The notes under the pieces: generated by a model | Databases searched by the model: none | What the model saw: the letters and a program-made list of their open reading frames with translations, nothing else | Told to the model about the DNA's origin: nothing | Assembly (NCBI GenBank): GCA_026936325.1 | Contig: JAPTHN010000021.1 | Coordinates: 992,001 to 1,056,000, forward strand | Origin: Platynereis dumerilii | Lineage: Eukaryota > Annelida > Polychaeta > Phyllodocida > Nereididae | Reading direction: 5' to 3' | DNA: 64,000 nt | Translations under genes and position numbers: made by a program | Part shown: positions 47,078 through 59,447 of the stretch, one piece after another | Layout of the letters: each line of letters begins with the position of its first letter | Position numbering within the stretch: position 1 is the first letter of the stretch

Positions 47078-48479
47078 TACACACATAAGACTTATACTAA
47101 ATTATATGATTCAGGAATTGTTCCAATTTTATGTTATGCAGCTGGAGTTTGGGGTTTTAATGTTTCTAAAAGAAGTCCAGAACAGAGCCATAAGATTCTT
47201 TTTAGGAGTTCAAAGATTTGCATCAAATTTAGCTATTAATGAAGACTTGGGATGGATTTCTTGTATTACACGTCATAAGTTAGAAATGTTGCGATTATGG
47301 AATAAATTATTGAACACTGAGAATGATAGAGTAGTTAAGAAAATATTTGTATGGGATAAGTCAATATGCAAAAATTGGAGTAAAGAAATCAAATTAATTT
47401 GTGAAGAAATCGATAGGTTGAAAAATGTTGAAAATAACACTTATATCAATATACAGAATGCCAAAGAAATCCTACACCGTAATTATTGGGAAAGATGGCG
47501 AAATGAAATCACTGTTTTACCAAAATTACGTTTTTATAGTATTTTTAAAACGAGCTATAATGTAGAAAATTTTGTAATTAATATTTAAAATATTTATCAA
47601 AATGTAGGTATGGTATTCTACCATTAAGAATAGAAACTGGACGTTTTCAAGACACTCCAATAGAATACAGATATTGTCTTTTTTGTAACTGCAACAACAT
47701 TGAATCTGAAATGCACTTTATCTTTCATTGTCCCTTTTATAATGATATTAGATTTGAGTTCTTCAACAGGATAAGACAAATTAATTTCTATTTTGACTTA
47801 TTAAATGATGACAGAAAAATTGAATTCCTGATGAAAGATGATTGTATTAAAAAAACAGCTAATTTTATATGTAATGCTTTTGAAAAAAGACAAAATGCTT
47901 TGTATACATAGTTTAATTTACGTAATTGTTGATACTTGCCAATAACAATACGATACTTGTAATTATATATGTCAACCTCAAATTAGCAATATGATATTTG
48001 TAAATATGTAAATATTGAAAATAACATTTTAAGAGTTTGAATTATATATCTAATAGTATAACTTGAACAAAGTTTATATTTTTTGGTTGCTATAACATAT
48101 TGGACTAATGTATATATATCAAAAAATCATTTCAAATTAATTCAAATTTTATTATTCAACGAAAATTCGGTTATTTTGATGTACTATTGTTTTGAAGTGA
48201 ATTGTAAGCCCAAGAGGGCTGGGAGCTAGAATGTGAGCCCATTTCACGTTAATAAAGAATTTCTCTCTCCTCTCTCTCTCTGAAAGATCAATATGAATAC
48301 TAAATACTAATATTATAAATCTAGGTTCCAGCCACCCGATGATAAGCGATTCAGATAAAGAGAATTGCTTACTGACTATATATATCTATACACGCAATAA
48401 ACAAAATTACTTCAAAGTCATTGTTTTATGGTTAGTAGAATGACTTCAGTTATTGAAACGTAAATGTCAGGTTAGCATA

Positions 48480-49620
48480 CATATATTATTTAAAAAGTCA
48501 CAATTGGGCGTTTTCATGTAGATCAGTCCAGAGCAACCAGGCACGGACATTGGACAGCGGCAACTGCTTAAATGTCCATGCACCGGCGCTCTGGAGAATC
48601 AAGACAGTCAATCTGATGCCCACGCAATAATTATTCACAGTCAAGAACAGTTATACACAATTGCATAACAAGCTTTATGAGTTGACAGACGCAGTCTTAT
48701 GTACGTATTCAATGACATAGAAGATGTGATATTAAGAACATACATACACATTGGCAGGATAGTGTGAGCACAGGAATGTTTTACCTGGTTTATACATCAG
48801 CTTGCTGTAGGAATTTACCCAGACTGATTAACAATTTAGGCTCTTTACTTTTTATTATTGCTACAAATTTACTTATGTTGTCTATGGTTGGAAAATTGTC
48901 TATATATCTTGTTGCAGTTGAAAAAAGGTCATTCCTATAAATTGAGTTACTCGGACAAACAATAAGGCAGTGTGTCTCATCTTCAACTACATTTAAAGTG
49001 CCTTTCGCACAGATTCGATCCTCTGCACGAATTTCTGGCTTGTGATGCCGTCCTGTTCCAATGCATAAGCTATGTTAGCTAGTTCTAAATCTGGCAAGTT
49101 TTACTGCTATTTTTCGAGTAAGCTTAAGGGGTAAATATGGCTCTAAGTGGCAGTCAGTTTTATACAGTTTATATGTTCTCAGTTTTTGCTGCTGTTCGCT
49201 ATCATTTATTGACTCAATTAGTTTTGCCTGTTCAGTTTTAAATAGTTTCATTTTGACCCTACTGCTCATGTAGTAAAGTTTTAAGTCCGAAGTGTTTTGG
49301 ATGTTACATTCCATACCACAATTGTCTAGTAATTGACATAACCTTCCAATCCAATTATTTTTAAAGCCATCTCTGTGCATCTCTTTTTGGACTAGCAGAC
49401 ATTTCTTAAGAATTTTTTCATTTGACATTTTTTTCTAATTTGGTCCAATAATTAACCATTCGCAGTTCTTGCCTGACATGCAGCGGAAACCTACCGGTCT
49501 CACCATACACTGCTAGTGATGGTATTTGTTTTCTTACCCCTAACATATTCTTTAGGTACCCAAGTTTATTGCACTTAGCTTCACACTTATGGTGTCTAAC
49601 CCTATATTTTGATGGTCAAA
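48480..49620 (-). mobile_element. LINE C-terminal fragment
   Basis: The minus strand gives KCNKLGYLKNMLGVRKQIPS, LAVYGETGRFPLHVRQELRM and, after a frameshift near 49430, an open block at 49075-49428. This continues past its stop as SSHSLCIGTGRHHKPEIRAE and RICAKG, then VEDETHCLIVCPS. The pattern LxIxxGRHxKP with a nearby Cys/His cluster is a common LINE C-terminus. The RT itself is absent. The 3' limit is not clear. Confidence 0.6.
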
Positions 49621-49696
49621 GAATGTAATGAGACCATCCTGATTGGTGTCAGATACAGTACAAATTTCTAAAAGTGGCTTGTCATTTAAAATCTAG

Positions 49697-49887
49697 CCTT
49701 AGCTATCTATCCATAGCCATATTAAGCTAAACTGAGCTATCCTTATCCATAGCTATCTATAGCTATCCGCAATTACTGTTGTTTAAACAAGGGGTAAAGA
49801 GATTCCTGTGTATACAAAAGAATAGAAATGGATAGCTAGGGATAGATATGGATAAGACTAGTAATGAATAGCTATAGACAGCTAAGT
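49697..49887. mobile_element. Short AT-rich MITE or hairpin built of AGCTAT motifs
   Basis: CTTAGCTATCTATCCATAG at the left pairs imperfectly with the reverse complement of the right edge (CTTAGCTGTCTATAGCTATT). Internal TATCCATAGCTATC repeats make most of the 190 bp self-complementary. Confidence 0.6.
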
Positions 49888-50790
49888 TGAGCCACATTTA
49901 GAAATGTGTACTGTAGGTTAACATCAAGCTGTATTCATAATAAATAACATTGTCAGAATCATCTGTATATGGATTTTACTGGATAGTTTTCCTGTTGTTT
50001 TATCATTTTGAAGGCAAGTTTACTATCAACAGTTCATCAAAGCCCAGCTTAAAGGACCTTACAGCCTTGTTGTGCTCGTTGTGTGTCAAATTCACATGGT
50101 ACCAATACTTTTCCAGTAATTATATAAAACAGGAATTCTTTTTTGCTGTTGTAAACATTATCAATTTCTTAAGTAAATTGTTCCTTACATGTTATCCTAA
50201 TATACACGCAGGGTCAATTTTGCTGAAGCTGACAATTTAAAATGATGATATTCATCCTTCTGTCTTGACATCATGAAATGTTTTGATGTCTGAAATCCTT
50301 GAAAATTTTAATTTATATCACTTCTGCTCCAATTGCCTCTATATTTCCCATGTTGAATGACAATCCATCAGCTATACACAATTGATTCTGATTCAAGATG
50401 AATCTGGCCCCCAATATTATTTGTGAGAAATTAGCACACAATTCTGGTATAATTCTTTTGTTAATAAAATGTTTGTACAAACAATTGTAGAATGTGAATA
50501 TCACAGATATGCCATTATTTATTATAGCTGTTTTCTTGTGAATTCTGCACTTTGTCAATCAATACAACTGACACTGCATTGTGATTGTACCTTCAGCATG
50601 GAAAAATATAGGCTACTTGACCAGTCACTTTCAAAATCATATGTGACAACAGATCTAAAAAGTCTCATAATATATAAGCGCTATTGAAATGAATGGTGCG
50701 ATCATTACACGTCATCAGCGTATTTCTTACAAAGTGCAATTTTTACAGCATCTCTAAATTAAATTATTTCTATATTACTTGACTTTCAAG
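49888..50790. other. Gene-less stretch before the Hsp70-like exon
   Basis: Open frames here have no recognisable domain. The stretch directly before 50791 is TATTACTTGACTTTCAAG, a weak but usable splice acceptor. Confidence 0.45.
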
Positions 50791-50921
50791 GGGAAGTGAA
50801 GCAAACGTCTGAACTTGTTGATGTTGATATCCTCTTCCATGTTGACCAAAATGGGATCATCAAGATTAAAGCTTTTGTGATGGAAGTCAAAGGGAAGACC
50901 ACATCGAAAATGGGTGATGAG
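50791..50921 (+). CDS. Hsp70-like exon, end of the substrate-binding beta sandwich
   Basis: The 131-nt exon reads EVKQTSELVDVDILFHVDQN, then GIIKIKAFVMEVKGKTTSKM and GDE, ending at GAG|GTTAGT. The stretch VDVDILFHVDQNGIIKIKA matches the well-known Hsp70 strand pair I-V-F-x-D-x-NGIL-x-V-x-A, followed by the GK turn. It ends between codons (phase 0), as needed to join the exon at 59358. The giant palindrome starts 81 bp downstream, in the intron. The ATPase domain would lie upstream but was not found in the window. Confidence 0.6.
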
Positions 50922-51576
50922 GTTAGTGTGCATTTTTTCATAGAAGGAACAAATCGGATTAAGAAGACTATTCATATTTTGGCGATTGATTGAAATGTGA
51001 AGCAGGACCAGATTAAGGTAGCATGAGGCCCTAGGGCAGATTTCACAAAAAGTGCTCTTAGAGGGTACCTTAAACTTTCCAACTCTGTTGTTATCTCTCT
51101 GTTGCTTCCTGAGGCAAGTTAATCTATTACTAAGTACATCTGTGAAGTAATGAATAAATATCAATAAGATATTCCTCAAATATGTAGCTTTTTCCTCTCA
51201 GAAAGATATTTTTTTATCCCTCATTAGGACAATTTTGGACGACCAACTTACTGGTGATCAGACGTGCCTACTTTGGCACTCTGTGGAATCTACTAAAGCC
51301 AATTCAGGAAAATGTAATGATATGTGATTGATAAAAAACATCTTGAAAATTATTTTGGAACCATTTTTAATTGAGTTGGTCATTATAAAACTTGAAAAAA
51401 TAGAAAAAATAAAGAAAGATTGCTAATGTAACTCGATTCCGTCACAGGACACTGAGGTTACATTAGTAACTTTTACATGGGAATTTTTCTATCTTATTGC
51501 TACCTATGCCAATTTCAAACGTGAAATTCTAATATTTTATTGAAGAACGTGCCTATATACATCACCAAGAACATAA

Positions 51577-53193
51577 GGCCAGGTGCAAATTTTTGTGTAT
51601 TTTAGGTGAAGCCAGCATTGTATCTGCTACAAAACCATACAAAATACATATGTTCCATTCCACAGTACTTTGTTATGTTTAAAACTATTTTGTCAGTAAA
51701 CATTTCAAATTTCAGAGCAATCGGAGTATTGGTTCCAGAAATCTGAGGTCTTGAACATCCAGAAAATGGCCATTTTTTAGCATTTTAGCGTGACATACAT
51801 ATTTTGAGCTAAGTTCTACCCTTAATTTGCAAAATAATTTCAACAATTTGTCAATGGAAAGTATTCTAAATTGTGGCCATGGGAGTTCTAGTTCTGAGAC
51901 TATCACTTAGAATCTGATACTCTGTGTATTTGTCAAATAGTGTCAATGAGACTCTGAAGTGGCAAATGAAGCCAAAAATTGAAATTTTACCTATTTCTGT
52001 TAAACAAGTCTGTGTACCGGTCAGCTCTTGGTATTCTATGTAGTATTAGCTCTCCCAGCTTAGTTTGAGGACCCCCCTACTGCATATTATACCCTATTTC
52101 CACACATAAATGTCATAGCTTGTTTGAATTATTTTTTCTTGCTTTGTAAAAGCTGTCCCGACCCCAACACTGACTTTGTAGTCTCTCTCAGTCCAACACA
52201 GGCTGGCTACAACCAACTTTTCACTTCAAAATTATAGTGGCTCAATTTTTTAGCACTAAAAAGGATGCATCTGCCTGTCTGGATTTTTAGCTAATGTTGA
52301 AAACTATTGCATGTCCCGACCCTAACACCTCTGTCCCGACCCTAACACCTTTAAATAAACCAAGTTTAAGTTCAGTTTAGACCCAGTTTAAAAGCCGAAT
52401 TTTCATGTCTAACAAAACTTGGCTAGACTGGGTTTATTGAGACCGAATTTAAACTCAGTTTCGACCCAGAACCATGAAACAAGACTATAAATAAAGATTA
52501 ATATTAATATACTTTAAGATTATCAAACAACCTTTTTTGATGAATGTAAAAGCTATTAAAAGTTAAAAATTGAGTAAGGAATAATGTTAGACCAGCAAAG
52601 TGACTTAACCATGGCCACTGGTTGCAGTTCATGCATGTCTTTTTGTGATTGTCAGCTAGTGTCCCGACCCTGATGCCTCCAACAAAAATTTTCAGTGCCA
52701 TATCAGCACGTTATATCTCCTATATCTATTAGAAATTTGAATTGCATACCAGGCTTTGTATGCAGAGCAAAATTTGTCATCTTTATCAATTTTTGAATAT
52801 GTAAATCTTTGTTTGGGAAATATTCAATTCTATCTTGTGTTAAAATTGGCTAATTTTTGAAAAATGGCAGTTTTGAATATTGGAACAATTTAAACAGCTC
52901 TGTGTTCCACTGAAATATGAAATGCATATCATTCATGGCCTGACAGGTTCAGAAAGTGATGAGATATGACCAACACAATACTTAAAAGAACTAAATCTCT
53001 CCAAAATTTTATGCTTTGTTGTTGCTTCTTCAATTTTAAAAATCACAATAGCTATGTAGGAAATCATTACTTAACTCTGCTTTTTTGCTTACTTATCGCC
53101 CCAATATGCGTACTTTAAATTGCAGCAAGATTCCAAGCAAAAAGAACACCTTCATTTTTCACCATCTTGTCACGCTCTTATTTGCACCAGGCC
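51577..53193. mobile_element. MITE with GGCC(A/T)GG ends and ATAA flanks (copy 2)
   Basis: GGCCAGGTGCAAAT at 51577 and, on the minus strand from 53193, GGCCTGGTGCAAAT are inverted. ATAA lies outside on both sides (51573-51576, 53194-53197), the complement of the TTAT flanking copy 1. The uninterrupted right arm of the palindrome (ACATAAAAGACTGGG) shows the empty site with a single ATAA. It is longer than copy 1 (1617 against 1047 bp) because the middle differs. It lies in reverse orientation to copy 1. Confidence 0.8.
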
Positions 53194-54568
53194 ATAAACG
53201 ACTGGGTGTGGTACCTGTTTTTTCATTGCTAATATAACTGCAATTTCGCATCTGTCCATTTCATAGCGTTACATTAGCAAAATGTTTATATAAAAATTAC
53301 GTTGGCGAACACATGATTAGATCTCAAATTTTTTCTGAACTGAAAGCCAGGTCTCCCAAGAGCAGGCCAGGGGTGGTACCCTGCTGGTGATTTCATTTGA
53401 ATTGCAGTAGGACCAGCATAAAAAATTCTGTCCTCCATCATTTATCGTTGTTACATTAGCACAAGGCCATATTTTTAGCTACTCTGATCTACCAATCCAA
53501 CCAAAAATAGTGTTTACCCATTTAATGGATTGACATAATAAAAGATTTAGATTTCAGCTTTTTTTTTTGTCCTGCCAGCTATCCTCAGAAGAAGCACCCT
53601 TAGAAAATCTGAGAATCTACGAATCGATTATGTATGGCTTTGTCAGTATTGTGCTAATGAAACTTGTGGACAAGTTGTGGTAAGTCATTTTGCAGCTTTT
53701 CGTGAAATCTGCCCTAGGCTGAACCTAAATGTGAGGCCCCGGACACCGCCTGACACCACCAATCATTGTAGAATTTTCCCAGTGATTCCCACCTTCTGTT
53801 TTTGAGCTTGGCAATGTCACCTAAACAATTTTGTATATCTGTGCAATAATTGGACGATAATGTGCTATTATCTTGTTGCACGAAACGTACACTCAGCCAT
53901 ATTTTCTGTGATTTTCAAAAGGTTTTTTTTATTTTCACACATTCTTCACAATTATTGGAGATCTCATGATCAATGCAAAATGTTCACGATTATAAAGACA
54001 TTTTCAAGATTAGTAGAAAAAAAAGGCACAATTGTTCTAACAAGTTTTGTCAAATTTTAGAATTGTACATTTGATTGTAGAGGAGATACGAGACTCTTGA
54101 AATTAGACCAGGGAAATAATCAAATCATGTAGAACAAGGTGAAATGCAGTATAGGCAGAAAACTGATTTCTTTCTGGTTGGCCCGGCCTACTATGCATGT
54201 AAATTTGTAAAGAAGACTTAGAAGCAAAAGGCGATCTAACCCTGTTACTGGTTTTTATGACAGTTCAAAATACAAAATTGTTTAGGTGACATTGCCAAGC
54301 TCACAAAACAGAAGGTGGGAATCACTGGGAAAATTCTATGATGATTGGTGGTGTCAGGCGGTGTCCGGGGCCTCATATTTATGTTCAGCCTAGGGCAGAT
54401 TTCACGAAAAGCTGCAAAATGACTTACCACAACTTGTCCACAAGTTTCATTAGCACAATACTGATAAGGCCAGACATAATCGATTCGTAGATTCTCAGAT
54501 TTTCTCTGGGTGCTTCTTCTGGGGATAGCTGACAGGACAAAAAAAAAAGCTGAAATCTAAATCTATTA

Positions 54569-54845
54569 CTGACTCAGACTGAGACTCAGACTCAGAAATC
54601 ATTTATTTTCCCACTTTTAAAGATAAATATCGAAATAACACATTGAAATTATTATAGAAATAGGGGCCAAGGAGACCTCTCAAAGATTAAGATCGCTGCA
54701 GGGAGGCCACCCTAAGACACATTACAACCAAATTGAATATATAAAATAGGATTAGCCAATATCGCGCAAAATGGAGAAAAAAACAATAAATAAATAATAA
54801 CGTTAAACTAAACAGTTTTACAATACAGTTGACCAATTGAGAGAT
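54569..54845 (-). mobile_element. Very short 5'-truncated LINE in the right palindrome arm
   Basis: The minus-strand 3' end has an AAAATAAATGATT block followed by TGAGTC/CAGTCTGAG hexamer repeats at 54569-54595. The other arm lacks this sequence, so it came after the palindrome formed. Confidence 0.65.
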
Positions 54846-55511
54846 AAATAAAATCATTGGTAAACACTATTTTTGGTTGGATTGGTAGATCAGAGTAGCT
54901 AAAAATATGGCCTTGTGCTAATGCAACAACGATAAATGATGGAGGACGGAATTTTTTATGCTGATCCTACTGCAATATAAATGAAATCACCAGCAGGGTA
55001 CCACCCCTGGCCTGCTCTTGGGAGACCTGGCTTTCAGTTCAGAAAAATTTGAGATCTAATCATGTGTTCGTTAACGTAATTTTTATATACACATTTTGCT
55101 AATGTAACACTATGAAATGGACGGATGCGAAATAGCAGTTACATTAGCAATGAAAAACAGGTACCACACCCAGTCTTTTATGTTTTTGGTGATTTTATAG
55201 TAAAAAAAGATACGTTTTTCAATGAAATATTAGAATTTCACGTTTGAAATTGGCATCAGCAGTAAGTGTGGTCGTCCAAAATTGTCCTGATAAGGGATAA
55301 AAAAATATCTTTTTAAGAGGAAAAAGCTACATATTTGAGGAATATCTTACTGATATTAATTCATTACTTCACAGATGTAATTAGTAATAGATTTACTTGC
55401 TTCAGGAAGCAACAGAGTGATGACAAAAGGATTGGAAAGTTGAAGGTACCCTCTAAGAGCACTTTTCGTGAAATCTGCCCTAAGGCCTCATGCTACATTA
55501 ATCCAGCTCTG

Positions 55512-56313
55512 ATAATTCATATTCACAATTTTCAAATTTTACAATATTCAAGAATGAAAATAAAGGATATTTGCAATATTTAATGGTAATTAGTATTACT
55601 TGTAGCGATAATCAACACAATATTTCAATAGTTGGAGTATGTTTCAATGCTTAATTGTCAAAATTTAACTCCTTGAAAAAATGTCCTGAAAATATAGGGC
55701 TAATTTGTCAAAAAAGGCAGTAACCAATACAAATTTCACTTTAAGTTTTTGATTACTTGTATGCTTCATTCAGTTATTACTCATAATGCATGTATATAAT
55801 TGATTTGGGTCAAAGCAGAACATTTTTTTCACTTTCTTGTCGCACTAATACCCAAAATTGGCTTTTTGTCTGGAAAAAATAGGCTAAAAAAAAAAAGCTT
55901 ATATCATCATTTGCTCTGTCCTCATTAACTTCAGTAGCACTTATTTGGTAGAACTTTGAAGCCCACATACAGAGGCATAACACAGGACAAGTGAAATCAT
56001 TTTAGAGGAAAATATATACATCTTGGGAAAAATTTGTTAGTTTTTTTTTTTAGATATTGTGGCAAAATATCGAAAAATACTGTTTTCCCCATAAAAAAGC
56101 CATTTTGATAATCTGATTATACATTTTTAGCCTCCAAGTGGCTTTTTAAACGGTAATTTAAAAAAGAGGTGAACAGTTTATAGACACATGATATCAGACT
56201 AATGCCTCTGTAACTTAGTGGTACCAGTGGATCCTTGCCTATAGCCTCCTAAAAACTACAAATTAGTAAAAGACTGGTTATCAAAAATGAACAACTTAAA
56301 TTGTATTATGCAT
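55512..56313. other. Gene-less AT-rich stretch
   Basis: Intron-like DNA of the Hsp70-like gene; nothing recognised. Confidence 0.45.
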
Positions 56314-56968
56314 AGGGGGAACCGGGGCATATTGGGATGCGGGGCACTATGGGACGGTGGGGTTTTCTTGGTTCCTGGCAAGGTACATGATATGGTAGTG
56401 CCATCATATCTTGTAATTTCACATCCTGATGTTTCTATCGTTTTGATGAAAAATTACAGCCACATGCAGAAGTATGGCGAGGAAAAGTTTGTTTTCCTAC
56501 TACTAAAGTAAACATGGATGGGTTCAATTCAAACCATTCTGTGGACAAACCATGAACCATGAGACTTTCTCAGTGCTTGTATGATTTTGATGTATCGTAA
56601 CGAGCAGTTATGAATTGCTATATGCACTTAATATGGCAGAATTTAGGTGTCCAAGTCAACTAAATGACCTGGGACAGCACACAACAGGTATTCAGGCCAC
56701 AGAGAATAGAGGCATAGTAGATTACCATGCTCTGTGAACAAATTTGTCCCAAAGCACTGTGTGTTACATAGATGTCTCGCATCCAGGACAGTTTATGCTA
56801 AATGTTTAAAACTGTTTAAAGTTATTAACTATTGGCACTACAAGGTGTAAATGCACTGTATATAGTCCTATGCACTACTTGTATGTAATATCTATTGCAC
56901 GTGGAGTGTTAAAATGATTTTTTAATTGATGTCCCAATGTGCCCCGGCTGATGTCCCAATGTGCCCCT
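56314..56968. mobile_element. Inverted-repeat element, GGGGCA family, copy 2
   Basis: The left head AGGGGGAACCGGGGC (56314) is followed by GGGGCATATTGGGA and GGGGCACTATGGGAC. The right end has two copies, on the minus strand, of GGGGCACATTGGGACAT (about 56931-56966). So the same 16-mer type stands in opposite orientation at the two ends of 655 bp. No coding capacity. Confidence 0.65.
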
Positions 56969-56973
56969 CAGTA

Positions 56974-58070
56974 AGAGATGTAGCGAGGTCCCAAAAAACT
57001 ACAATTTTTGTAAAGCAATAAAGCCCTTCCTCTCTTCGAAAAACAAATCGGATCTACATTTGATGATCATAGATGGCCAAGAACTGAAAACGGATCTAAA
57101 GGAGGTTGTTGAGGTGATGAATACTTTTTACACAACCATTGCTAACGATATTGGATCTGATTCTAACCTGCCCCAAGCTTCAAGCTATAGTGATATTGAA
57201 TCTTTCACAGAAGTATCCATAGACTATCTCAAGTCGCACCCCAGCATCAAAAATGTTGTCCAACAAAATGATGCTGCGCTTTTCAGCTTTAGTCGTATAA
57301 ACAATTCGGATGTGGGAAAGATTATGAAACGTTTTAACGTGAAAAAATCCCCCGGTTTCGACAATATTCCTGCTAAAGTCCTTGTGGTACCTTATGATAT
57401 TATGACCCCAATTTTTACAAGACTATAACAAATATGTGGACACTTCCACCTTCCCCCTCAGTGCTAATTATGCGAAAGTCACCCCAATTACAAGAAAAAC
57501 AGCGCCCTTGAGAAAAAGAATCACCGACCGGTGAGTGTTCTCACCAGCAGTTCAAAAATCCTGGAAAAACTTATGAAACGCAACTATCTCAACAGTGGCT
57601 CCCAACGGTCTACAATGACTATTTTGCCGCTTTATGTCCGGGACATAGTTGTAAACACGTGATTCTGGGGCTTGTGTGAAGAATAGAGGAAAGCCAAGGA
57701 GGAAAAGTTAATACCAGGAATCCTCCTCATAGATCTCTCGAAGGCGTTTGACTGCCTCCTGCACTGATTGATTATTGCCAAAGCAATGTGCATGGGTTTG
57801 ACCGCCCATCCACCATAAATAACTTAAGCTCCCCCCCCCCTTTTATAAGCAATGGTTTTAGACAGCATCAGACAAGATACAACTTACGTTCGGGTGGTTC
57901 ACTACAAAGATCCCATTACGCAACGACAAGATATGGCTTCTACAGTTTTAAACACTCAGGAATTGCCATCTGGCAACAGCTCCCCTGCCCTTACACATCA
58001 AGTCTTCGACCGATGTAAATTTATTTAAAACATTGATTAAACCTGGACTGGCCCAGCGTGCAAATGTCGT
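56974..58070 (+). mobile_element. CR1/jockey-like LINE remnant with internal deletion
   Basis: The open block to 57428 contains FCKAIKPFLSSKNKSD and MKRFNVKKSPGFDNIPAKVL, the region just before the RT palm. Frameshifted traces continue with GILLIDLSKAFDCLLH near 57725-57770. A block at 57788-58018 (YNLRSGGSLQRSHYATTRYG, FYSFKHSGIAIWQQLP) is the C-terminus, so everything from the catalytic YADD to that point has been lost. Several further frame breaks. Confidence 0.75.
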
Positions 58071-58156
58071 CCCTTGTGGGATAGAAAAATATATTTGAAA
58101 ATTTGGGTATTTGCAGAGGGGACGGAAAAGCCACTGGTTGATCTGACGCGGAATGG

Positions 58157-59020
58157 CAGAGAGAGAGAGAGAGAGAGAACATTCTTTTTTTCAGTGAAAT
58201 TGGCTCACAAGCTAGCCCCCAGCCCTCTTGGGCTTACAATTCACTTAAAAATTCATGTAATACAAAAATGACCATTGAAGGTGAACAATAAAAATTTGAA
58301 TTGAATTATTTGTCACATTTCACATATAAAATAACAATAATAATTATTGTAAAAAATGCAATATTTAATATTTATATTATTATACGCAATTTACAACTAA
58401 AAAAAGTAATTTTTTAACATATTGCTATTTACATGTATCATATTGGTATTTCTATGGAACTAAAATTATACAAATTAATCTACGTATATAAAGTTTTTTG
58501 TCTTTTTTCGAATGTATTACATATAAAATTAGCTGTTTCTCTAATACAATCATCTTTCATAAGTAATTTTATTTTTCTATCATCATTAAATAAATCAAAA
58601 TAGAAATCAATTTGTCTTATCTTGTTAAAGAACCCAAATCTGATATCATTATAAAAGGGACAATGAAATATAAAGTGCATTTCAGATTCAATATTGTTAG
58701 AGTTACAAAAAAGACAATATCTGTCTTCTATTGGAGTGTCCTGAAAACGTCCAATTTCTATTCTCAATGGTAGAACACCATATCTAAATTGTGATAAAAG
58801 TGCACGCTATTTCCTATTTTGAATATTAATTATAAGATTTTCAACACCATAGTCTGTTTTAAAAATATTATAAAATCGTAACTTTGGTGCAACAACAATT
58901 TCATTTTTCCATGTTTCACAATAATTTCTGTGTAGAATTTCTTTAGCATTCTGTATGTTAATAAAAGTGTTATTTTCAAAACTTGTCAGCAGATTGATTT
59001 CTTGAATTTTCTTCACAAAT
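58157..59020 (-). mobile_element. 5'-truncated copy of the 43180-48275 LINE family
   Basis: Minus-strand blocks INIQNAKEILHRNYCETWKN (58807-59016) and CLFCNSNNIESEMHFIFHC with DDCIRETANFICNTFEKRQ (58480-58767) match the C-terminus at 47400-47910 almost residue for residue, with one break between them near 58800. The 3' end (GTGAATTGTAAGCCCAAGAG and a CTCTCTCTC run, 58157-58250) also matches 48195-48275. Such close similarity marks the most recently active family among the decayed LINEs here. Confidence 0.85.
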
Positions 59021-59357
59021 TACCTTTATTTCTTTCGTCAAATTTTTAAATATTTGGCAACCAAATTCATGATATATGGTGAATATAAATCATATATTAT
59101 TATGTTATTACATTATTCGTTGTTTATCAAAATTTAAACCTCAACCAAAATCTATTCAGTTAGAACTTTGTTGTGAGGAATTATAACATTCTGGTCAGTT
59201 TCAGTAGAATCTGTCCAGCGGTTGTTCAACAATTTTGTTAACAGCTAGACAAACTTACAGACACATGCTAATGAAAACATTTGACCCCTCCTCTGGTGGG
59301 CCTAATTATCTACTCATATATGAAAACGTTAAAATCTTATGAAAATACTGTTTGCAG
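59021..59357. other. Gene-less stretch ending in a splice acceptor
   Basis: Ends ACTGTTTGCAG directly before the exon at 59358. Confidence 0.5.
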
Positions 59358-59447
59358 CCGTCCGAACATGATATAGGAAAATTTCTACCAATCAAGGACG
59401 CTGACATCAGTGACATTAAGGATATTCAAGAGAAGAAAGAAATTGAG
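59358..59447 (+). CDS. Hsp70-like exon, linker between sandwich and lid
   Basis: A 90-nt exon (30 codons, phase 0 on both sides) lies between TTTGCAG and GAG|GTAAGT. It reads PSEHDIGKFLPIKDADISDI then KDIQEKKEIE. In Hsp70 the corresponding segment is the RLSKEEIERMVQEAEKY linker: the D-A-D-I-S-D-I helix start and charged end fit it. It follows the 50791 exon and precedes the 62331 exon in frame. Confidence 0.6.

Larger units (their letters stand above)
43180..48275 (+). mobile_element. Long, decayed endonuclease-RT LINE, interrupted twice
   Basis: The endonuclease starts at about 43240 (FASWNINGWTDRKND), with ETHLKPND, CGDFNAR near 43690 and, after an insertion, SGCIPDHSLLYITV near 44555. 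The RT runs from about 45430: PIPKSSLSDPRIPLQYRGIT, FICFVDFEKAFDRVN, VNQGVRQGDSLSATLFGLF and LLYADDIVLIS near 46120. The C-terminal region at 47106-47910 has a CLFCNCNNIESEMHFIFHC zinc motif at about 47680-47730. A 3' end with GTGAATTGTAAGCCCAAGAG and CTCTCTCTC lies at 48195-48275. Stops occur at about 43732 and 45978, and several frameshifts lie near 45430, 45560 and 46180. It is not of the CR1/L2 type. A second copy of its 3' end is at 58157-59020. Confidence 0.8.
51003..55511. mobile_element. Giant palindrome with hAT-like ends, carrying two later insertions
   Basis: Left end CAGGACCAGATTAAGG (51003) and right end, on the minus strand from 55511, CAGAGCTGGATTAATG are inverted. They continue for about 250 bp (51003-51260 with 55255-55511). 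Inner arms 53194-53838 pair with about 54268-55190, leaving a loop of about 430 bp. The left arm also has about 240 bp (51262-51505) absent from the right arm and holds the TTAT-flanked MITE; the right arm holds a short LINE. Arms are over 90% identical where I compared them. Its left 40 bp match the hAT element at 21773. Clear 8-bp duplications were not seen. No transposase. Confidence 0.75.

Noticed and set aside
50313-50558. Minus-strand 81-codon frame just before the Hsp70-like exon
   Set aside because: No known motif and opposite strand to the gene; I found no support beyond openness.
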